This document shows positions 56,800-64,000 of a stretch of DNA of 64,000 nucleotides, in pieces. Position 1 is the first letter of the stretch; each line of letters opens with the position of its first letter. Source of the DNA: Nageia nagi. Its lineage: Eukaryota > Pinophyta. Made by a program: the position numbers and the translations under genes. The stretch spans positions 103,788,001-103,852,000 of the forward strand of contig JBITNC010000001.1 of the NCBI GenBank assembly GCA_050084985.1. The letters are read 5' to 3'. A model generated the notes under the pieces. It was not told the DNA's origin, did not search any database, and worked only from the letters and a program-made list of their open reading frames with translations.

Positions 56800-57790
56800 C
56801 TATCATATTGGGCTAATTTTTCCATTGGCTACAATAATGTCTTTTTCATTATATTCCTCATAATAAATCATGGTTGAATTGGAAAAGTGTACTTCATGTC
56901 TTTCGTAGTAGCTAATATTTGTAACTTTGGTGGAGAAGTAGGTCTATTAGCCATATACATAATTTTTTCTTCCTTTTTAGCATATGTTCATCTAGTTTCC
57001 TTGTGAAAAGTATCATGTGCATATTTGATCTCACCTAATTCAAGTAACACTTTCTATTTTTTCAATAATTCTTGTGTCAATGCTCCAAAGCTAACATTTG
57101 TATCACTAGGAGCATGCAAATTAGGAATAGGTACAATAGAATATCTAAAGATGGCACATATTTTAGTTTCATCCAATTTACTTGGAATTAATTGTCATAC
57201 CTTTTTTAATCATGGAATGTACTTTTCTAGGATTTCATTACCCCCTTGCCTCATTGCATATAACTTTGTAACAATACTTTGGTCTTTAATATTATGTTTA
57301 TATTTTCCTATGAATAACTTGACCAATGAATTGGAAGAATCAATTGAACCACTAGGAAATTATAGAACCATTGACTACCATCACCTTTTAGACTCATTGG
57401 GAATAATTTTTCCAAAAACTTCTCCTTCAACCCTAATTTCAACAAGCACTCCTCCTAAAAGTTGATAAGATATTTTTTTGGGTCTTGTTTGCCACTAAAC
57501 ATCTTGAACTTGGAAGCCTTGTGCTTGAGTGGTAGGGAAAAATTATAGATCTCCTCAAATAAGAGTGAGATGAATAAATCATCATAGTCTTCATCATTCA
57601 ATAATGATCTTCTACTATTCTTAAGATTAGTATGTCATGCAGCTCTAATAGGATTTGGCACCACTAATCAGCTACCCATACTAGTAAATGTATCAACATT
57701 CTTTTCCATCCTTTCTATTTTGTTAAGCATGTCCTTCATAAATTGCTCCATTTGGATGCCATTGGTGGCCCAAAAATAGCTAAACACATC
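56800..57790 (-). pseudogene. Gag remnant (element B)
   Basis: On the minus strand near 57,370-57,520 KFKMFSGKQDPKKYLINF, then LKLGLKEKFLEKLFPMSLKG and QWFY match the F-G--DP--YL--F----------KLFP-SLKG-A--WF pattern of Tat/Athila gag. Upstream, FWATNGIQMEQFMKDMLNKI (about 57,700-57,770) is the likely N-terminal part. The 146-codon ORF on the opposite strand (57,025-57,465) is antisense to this gag and is not a gene. Confidence 0.82.
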
Positions 57791-57848
57791 ATTGATAGTG
57801 TATATCTGTTACAAAAATTTTATGAGATGTCACTAGGAGGGTAAGATA

Positions 57849-57873
57849 AATTGAATAGTCAAGTTTGCCAAAA
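57849..57873 (-). other. Leader and probable primer binding site of element B
   Basis: Minus-strand TTTTGGCAAACTTGACTATT directly after the LTR. The same place in element A reads TTTTGGTGAATCCTGATTAT. The shared TGG start suggests a tRNA primer, but it is not the Met type and I cannot name it. Confidence 0.5.
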
Positions 57874-58508
57874 TGTAGATTAACAATAATATATAATTTG
57901 ATAAATTGAAGCACTATTTGTCTACAATATTTATTTGAAGCATATATCAAAAATATAACATCAAACAAATAATCATAAATAATGTACCTTCATCATAATA
58001 ACATAAAGATGAAATAATGTAAATTATTCATCAACTAGCATGATGCATTTACAAATATGCATGCCACCAATAGCCTAAAGGTGACACAATTTTGGCTGCA
58101 TGGAATAAATAGATCGATGAAAGGAATAAAACATATGCGAGAGCGAGTTGAAGGGTTTCATAAATCTATACAAAGGTAGTGTTACAAAATAATGTTAAGG
58201 GTAGAATATAATGATCTTGCATGTTTTGATATTTCTCTTGATATTTATAATGCCCTTGCATGATGATGTTGTGTTGCCTTTAATGTATCTTTATAGCAAA
58301 ATCCTTATCTTATTTGATTCTTGAGATCATTGCACATTACATAGCTTGAGGTGTCTTTCTTAATATTTTATACCTTTTACATTGTACAATGGCACATTAC
58401 ATTGATTACATTTCCTTGGGTATGTTTTAATCCCTTTTTACAATAAATATCATTAAGGATTTAAAATGAATTATTTAATAAATAATAATTCATTTTTAAG
58501 TGTCTATA
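57874..58508 (-). repeat. 5' LTR of element B
   Basis: This 635-bp partner of 49,963-50,579 starts TGTAGATTAAC and ends AAGTGTCTATA; the terminal CA has become TA. The target duplication GATTG follows. Confidence 0.85.
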
Positions 58509-59120
58509 GATTGTTTACCACTATAACAAAAAACTAAGACATGAAATGACTATCTGTAATTGTAATAAGTAAATAAATCTTCAATGAAAATTTACCATTT
58601 GATTTACACTCCTTTTTATAACAAAATTCTTTAAGATACAAATGCTTTTCAAACAAGCACTCCATAATTATCATATCTTCCAAAAAGGCTTCAACATAAT
58701 CATAACACTTAGGCCAAGCATTCTTTATGGTGATCATGATAATATTCAATTCTTAGAAGCTAGAAGCAAAATTTAAAAAAATTGAGTTGTAACTTTCCAT
58801 ATGATGGTTTATTTGGAAAATGAATATGCCATTGTAGCTTGGTTGCTCCTCCTTGTTAGGAAAATAGTTCAATAATAATACATTATTTATTTTAAACTTA
58901 CTCATCATATCAAAAATAATTTACACTAATTTGAACCTTCTACTCTCAAAATTAGGTTATGAATAAACAAATTCAATAAACATAAATATTTTATCAAAAG
59001 CTCTTTACCTTTTCTCTTGAGGTATGGGGTAGAGTCTTGTATACTTCATATGAAGCTATACTATTGTAAATATCTAGTTTTAAATATTATTCTTGCTTCA
59101 TAAGAAAAATAAATTTTATT

Positions 59121-59471
59121 CTAAGGAATAGTCCTCCATGGTTCCCCTCCATACAAATATTTTTTTATTATTTCCTCTACAAGATATTCCTCTTTTAGAT
59201 AATTTCTAGTTTTAATTACTCCCAATATTTCCTCTACAAGATAAGGATCAGTCTCCATTCTATAAATATCTTCAACTATTATCTTCTTAATGAGATAATA
59301 TTTAGTGTTTATCTCTAAAGATAAAATATTCCTCACTCTTGGTGAGTATTCTTCTTCAAGCATGTAATCAAGCATAAGGCTACTATCTTTCACTTCTTCA
59401 TCATTCACAACCTCTAGATCAATATTCCACCAAGGTTCATCCATTATTTTCTTTAATGGAATAGATTCCAA
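59121..59471 (-). pseudogene. Acidic ORF in element D, unrecognised
   Basis: This 116-codon minus-strand ORF is the longest uninterrupted one in element D. It starts MESIPLKKIMDEPWWNIDLE and is rich in Glu, Asp and Ile, with a repeated YLVEEI motif (once in DPYLVEEILG and once in EEYLVEEIIKKYL). No known gag, protease or env-like feature is seen. It lies downstream of the gag N-terminus on the same strand, so it may be element-specific coding DNA or simply a chance open frame. A further ORF at 58,534-58,749 on the same strand is also unrecognised. Confidence 0.4.
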
Positions 59472-60184
59472 ATATTAATTTTTGAATCATGCATCCACTA
59501 TGTGTGAATGGTCTTCAAGAAATCACTTTAAATCTATCTTTTTAAATTCCACTCCATTCTAGATTAATGGTGTTCACTCAAAACCCCTCCATGTCCATTG
59601 CTTCTTAAAATTCTTCAATATTTAGACGAAACCTTTTAATGCAAACATCAATTCTATGTGAGTGTTCTACAAGCTAACACTCTACCATAAGTTTTGTTAC
59701 ACCATTATATTCAAAATTCTCTTCCTTTAGAAGAGCATCAACCATTAGATTTCCCCCTTTTAAAGGAATTTCAACTATTGCCTCATCTAAGAGATATTAT
59801 TTACTAGGTTCTTCAATAATCACATTAGAAATAATATTCATGCTTACCAAAATGACAAATCTATAATTTATTTTTCTTTCTATCCAATACTCTTTTTATA
59901 TCTAAATATATTTATGCTACTCTCCAAGTGCATATCATTTATGGAAATCTCACAAGACTCCCCTTTGCTCACAAAATCTTCACTAACATTCTCTTATGTG
60001 ATTTCATCACACCTATAACATTCTTGCAATATCTTCCATGCATAAGTAATTTTTCTACAGCTTTCTCTCATAAAAAAAATATTCCTCTCCATTGTATAGT
60101 TGATATATCAAAGATCTAAATAAATTTAATGATGTGCCTCCTTCTTCACTCTTCTTTTTTCTCTTATAACTTTGCTCCAATATA

Positions 60185-60320
60185 CTAGTTCTATTTAACC
60201 CTATTGAATAATCTCCAAAAGACCTTCACACATCACCAAAATATTTATTTTAATGTTTTAAAATACATAATGAGCTCCATCAAATTTTGGAACTAGTAGT
60301 AGGTTAGTGTTGATGGTCAT
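60185..60320 (-). pseudogene. Copia gag N-terminus (element D)
   Basis: From an ATG at 60,320 the minus strand reads MTINTNLLLVPKFDGAHYVF, then NIKINILVMCEGLLEIIQ. This fits the start of plant copia gag proteins (P-FDG-NY--W---M---L---GL-E-V). Stops lie after F and after Q. It begins about 100 bases after the primer site, as expected. The rest of gag is not recognisable beyond about 60,185, so the coding part seems to have been lost or replaced. Confidence 0.68.
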
Positions 60321-60420
60321 TACACCATAATAATAAGAAACCTAGTAGTAATCTACCAAAAATTAACTTTATAAGTCATTTTCAAGATCCACATGTTTTC
60401 TATAACCAACTAAATTTTCT

Positions 60421-60436
60421 TATCTCTGATACTAAA
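60421..60436 (-). other. Primer binding site of element D
   Basis: Minus-strand TTTAGTATCAGAGATA directly after the LTR edge. AGTATCAGAGA fits the initiator tRNA-Met site GGTATCAGAGC with two changes. Confidence 0.7.
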
Positions 60437-61269
60437 TGTAGTTTTCTAAGAAAAATAATTAAATAACAATCATAACAAGAATCTAAATATGGAGAAAAAT
60501 ATTCACAAGATAAATTGGTACAAATATACAATATGAACCAAAAAGAAAAATATTGGATTTCTCTATTAACTAACTCAAATGTAATGTATATATTATAGAA
60601 TAATATTAAAAATGATTCTAAAAATACTCTATATATGTTCTCATATGAGCTACAATCGAGAATGAATTTTTAATAGAACTCTCACTTGATAAACATATTA
60701 CTTTGTTCTAAATTACAAATATAGTTTAGAATGGAGAGCCATACACTCCAAATCAATTTTAAAAATGCAATACAATATATGAAAGATGTTACAATACCAT
60801 GTAATAAAATTACATTGTAGATTCTCAACCTAATATGCCCTAAAAGTATTATAATGAAATATAATGATGGTCACTAATGGTTATAAATATAAAATGTACT
60901 ATACTAATAAGTTAATATACATAATATTTCCACATATAGACATAATATTTCCATAAATATGCCCATATTATCTACATATACATATGGACATTTCCATAGT
61001 TCAATGGTATATGCAAATGCTTCTAAATTGATATATGCATAGGTTATCTAGTTGATATATGCATAAGTTATCCAACTATTATATGAAGGAGCTATCTAGG
61101 AATACATGCATGATGTTCTAGCTTATATAGGCACAACATTCTTGTGTTCTATACACATGAAGTTTTTTTCTGTTTTATGCATGAGGTTTCTATCTACATA
61201 ACCATAACTCATAATATGCAAGATTTATAGGAAAATGCAATGCAAACTTTAGGAGATTAAATTTTAACA
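60437..61269 (-). repeat. 5' LTR of element D
   Basis: This 833-bp LTR starts TGTAGTTTTCTAAG and ends AAATTTTAACA. Its 3' two thirds match 48,850-49,417. ATATGCATA-type short repeats lie near 61,020-61,080. Confidence 0.72.
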
Positions 61270-61289
61270 ACATTAAGATACTTTTCTAA

Positions 61290-63430
61290 TAAGAATATTT
61301 TTGAGAGATAAATAGCCATCTCAATTAGTATATGCAAATATGTTTTTCTTAATGAGAACATTATGATTAAACAAAATTAGGTATTATATACTCTTTTCTT
61401 GAATTTTTAGTTAGAGGAGTTGGCTGTATTGTATTAAATAAAAATCAAAAGCCTTATATAATTTTTAAGAGTTTAAATTAGCATAAAAAAATAGAGTCAT
61501 TACTTTTTAAATACTGTACATGAAAATAAAGAGGAAGATTTCACATCCAATGAATTTTTAGATATTTATAGAAAAGATAGTATTTACAAGAAACTAACTA
61601 TAATATATAATCCATTAAAAAATAGAGATGCATAATGCAATAATTGAATAATTATGGATATTTTCATAAGTATACATAAAAAAATGATCCTTAAAATTAT
61701 TTTTAGGATGAAGTTTTAGTTACTTCTATGTATTTCCAAAATACAAGGCCAAAAACATTTATGAAAAATGTGACTCCTTATGAAGCATGGTGGGGAACAA
61801 AGATCAATGTATAACATATCAAGATAGTTAATTATATTTCATATGGTCATGTTCAAAAACAAAATAGATAAAAAATTGATGATAAAAGTGAAAAGTCCAT
61901 TTTTGTTGGCTATAACAAGGAAATAAAAAGATACATGGTTTATACTATTTGTAAAAGGAACTTATTTTACAGTCATGATATGATTTTTTACTTAATATAT
62001 AGCATGGTAGTGGGATGGAAATATATAATAGGAAAATTTAATACTTATGAAAACAAAAGTAATAGTGGTACCTCATCCTTCTTGGCCAAGCAACAAGTAA
62101 ATTTCCATAACCACTCCATTAATTACATTATCTTCTTCATCAAAGAAGATAAAATTTCTTAAATAAATTTATGAAAGAACTTTTGGCTTTACTTAAGTCA
62201 TGAATTATGATTTATTAAGTTATATCCATAATGGAATAAATTATTTTCTTGAAAAATAGGGGACATGGGAGCTTGTGGAACCCCTACAAGAAAATAAGAT
62301 TATTATGTTAAAGTAGGTATGAAATTTATAATGTAGAAAATAAGGTTATAATCAACATACAATTAGTGATTATAAAAAATATGCTCTTTTTGAAAGCTTT
62401 AATACATGTAGAATTATTTTCACTTTGGTAGATTAATTCAAACAAAACATCTTTCAATTTTATGTTATATCAACAATTCTAAAATATTACTTGAATGAAG
62501 AGATATTTGTATTGTAGCCATTAAGTTTTAGTTATGAAACACACAAAGATAATGTTTATTAGTTAAACAAAGCCTTGCATGGCCTCAAATAAGTGCTTAC
62601 AACTTAGTATATTAAAATTTATGGATATTATTTTGATATATGACTTAAACATAAATAAAAATGAAAATACATAACACATCAAATCTACAAGTACTCATGA
62701 AATACTCATTGTTTATTTATATATTGATAATTTGTCTATTCTAGTATTAGGAAAGTATTGATTCAAGAATTTGAACATGATATAATGAAATAATTCAAAA
62801 TGATTGATTTGGGTATGATGCATTCTTTTATTGTTATAAACGTAAGAAAATTGAATGATGCTATTTTTATTTTACAAGAAATTATGGAGTTTATATACTT
62901 GATAAATTTGGAATAAAAAATTACAAACATATTCATATACCTATGAATAATAATAAAAAATGGTCAAATATAATATAAGTAAAAAGATAGATATTTCAAT
63001 GTACAAAAACTTAGTTTCTAATCTTATGTAACTTACAAACACCAGACCTGACATTATGCATGTAGTAAGCTTGACTCTAATATATATTAGAGATCCAACT
63101 AACTAATAATTTTTAACTACTTAGATACATAGTTAGTGATTAAAAAGGTTGTATTGAAGATAGAAAAATACTCAATTATATATTTTCATCTTGCATTATC
63201 ATCTAATTTAATTATTATAACCAAAAGCATACTATATTGTAACTTCAACAATAGTAAGTTAAGCAATTTGGTTAAATAGAATTTTGGAAAATTTGAAATG
63301 TGAATATAATACAATGACTATTGTATATTGTTGTATAATATATAATTGTTTCTACAAAAAATGCTATTTTTCATATTTGTAGTGAACATATTGATATTAG
63401 ATATTATTTATTATGATTATTGCAAAAATA
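61290..63430 (+). pseudogene. Copia pol, integrase to RNase H, 3' half
   Basis: The plus strand encodes a decayed copia polyprotein. Near 61,325 PSQLVYANM...MRT and KIRYYILFS start the integrase core, near 61,530 EDFTSNEFLDIYRKD follows, and near 61,730 YFQNTRPKTFMKNVTPYEAW, then DDKSEKSIFVGYNKE (61,875). RT follows with TWELVEPLQENK (62,265), YLNEEIFVL (62,490), LNKALHGLK (62,560), VYLYIDNLSILVLG (62,715; usual YVDD, here YIDN) and MIDLGMMHSF. RNase H has TRPDIMHVV (63,045), AIWLNRILENLKCEYN (63,265) and HIDIRYYLL. It has no 5' half; the one at 36,156-40,887 would fit by strand and content. Confidence 0.85.
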
Positions 63431-64000
63431 AGAAAAATTAAATTGAAGTTTTCTAAAAACTATGATCTATTACCTATCATCTTTAATAAAATAATAAGGG
63501 TAAAAAATTTATTATTTATTACTACAATAAATATTAAAGGAACATAAGGTGAGAGTCTTAATTTTAGAATATTAACTATAGACGTTACCCACTGATAGAA
63601 AATGGTCCATCAAGTTCTCTTGGTTATTATTATTATATTTTTACTATTTATTGTATTAGAAGGATATAGAAAATGTATGTATAAGTATATAAAATTTTTA
63701 ATAAATGAAAATATATACTCTTTTGCAGTATTTCTAATGGGAATTTTCTAAATAGGAAACTAATCACCCCCTTGGTAACCTAACACTTCCCTTTGGTGTC
63801 TAATGTCTTAACACATCGATGAGAAATTTCATTTTCCTAATTCACTTTTTGAAGATCATATGACCATATTCATGAAGTTATTTGTTCATATTAGTTTGAT
63901 AAATATGAAAGCAAAGAGAAAATTTGGTTGCATATTTATGAACTTAATTTTTCATATTAGCTTCACAAAAATGCAAACATGAAAAATAATGGTCCATGAT
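63431..64000. other. Flank after copia pol, no feature recognised
   Basis: This should contain the PPT and 3' LTR of the copia, but I see no TGTTGG start or match to the LTR at 36,156. The sequence is AT-rich with no ORF of note. Confidence 0.4.

Larger units (their letters stand above)
49963..58508 (-). mobile_element. Ty3 Tat/Athila-type element, full length but decayed (element B)
   Basis: LTRs at 49,963-50,579 and 57,874-58,508 start TGTAGAT. The target duplication is GACTG (49,958-49,962) and GATTG (58,509-58,513). The minus strand reads gag, protease, RT, RNase H, integrase, then a 1-kb 3' untranslated region with two ~190-bp tandem units. Every domain is recognisable, but stops and shifts occur in all of them. 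LTRs, PPT, leader and the 3' region resemble element A, which lacks coding DNA. The element lies inside element D. Confidence 0.88.
48850..61269 (-). mobile_element. Copia-like non-autonomous LTR element (element D), host of B
   Basis: Related direct repeats lie at about 48,850-49,417 and 60,437-61,269. Matching blocks include ATATGAGCTA-AAT and GGAATGGAGAGCCATACACT in both. The minus-strand PPT (TCAAGGGGGAGAA) lies at 49,418-49,430, and a Met-type primer site lies beside the right LTR. A copia gag N-terminus follows the primer site. No copia pol is found in the roughly 2.6 kb of its own interior. Element B (49,963-58,508) is nested inside. The left LTR appears shortened at its outer end. Confidence 0.7.

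Noticed and set aside
57025-57465. 146-codon plus-strand ORF, among the longest in the right half
   Set aside because: It lies antisense to the recognisable gag of element B, which has family motifs on the minus strand. Its own product has none.

Overview
The window is AT-rich, CpG-poor plant nuclear DNA made almost wholly of old, nested transposable elements. I see no intact host gene, tRNA, rRNA, CRISPR array or bacterial-type operon. Three things point to a seed plant with a large, repeat-rich genome: the element families (Tekay-like chromovirus, Tat/Athila-type Ty3, plant Ty1/copia with initiator-tRNA-Met primer sites, a ZNF862-like hAT), the depth of nesting, and a fragment of a plant-type oligopeptide transporter gene. 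A gymnosperm is possible but not shown. Every coding region is broken by stops and frameshifts.

Left half (71-33,898). One minus-strand Tekay-like Ty3 chromovirus (element C) spans this half and is flanked by near-identical 5-bp target duplications. Its internal part (11,086-16,148) reads, on the minus strand, gag, protease, RT, RNase H, integrase and chromodomain. Its LTRs are unusually long, about 5 kb each. The left LTR is split by a 5.5-kb non-coding LTR element (A, 2,413-7,903, TSD GATGA), which itself holds a young-looking solo LTR (4,437-4,921, TSD TGATG). The right LTR is split by a copia-LTR-bounded element (G, 19,882-32,916). Inside G lies a large inverted repeat, and one arm of that repeat is interrupted by a 7-kb hAT transposon (21,725-28,688). 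The hAT has matching 17-bp terminal inverted repeats and an imperfect 8-bp target duplication. The intact opposite arm preserves the empty site. The hAT carries a nearly full-length transposase pseudogene and the first exon of an OPT oligopeptide transporter.

Right half (33,899-64,000). First comes a gypsy protease remnant. Next is a copia 5' half with LTR, primer site, gag, protease and pre-integrase (36,156-40,887). A plus-strand Ty3 element (F, from 40,888) then abuts a truncated minus-strand Tat-type Ty3 (E, to about 48,060). A copia-like non-autonomous element (D, about 48,850-61,269) follows and contains a complete but decayed Tat/Athila-type Ty3 (B, 49,963-58,508). The last part is the 3' half of a copia pol (61,290-63,430).

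Elements A and B belong together. They share LTRs, PPT, primer-site region and a 3' region of tandem ~190-bp units, each with a small hairpin motif. A therefore looks like a non-autonomous partner mobilised by B-type enzymes. The main candidate for something new is the hAT with captured transporter DNA inside the fold-back. The giant-LTR chromovirus and the conserved hairpin repeats of the A/B pair come next.
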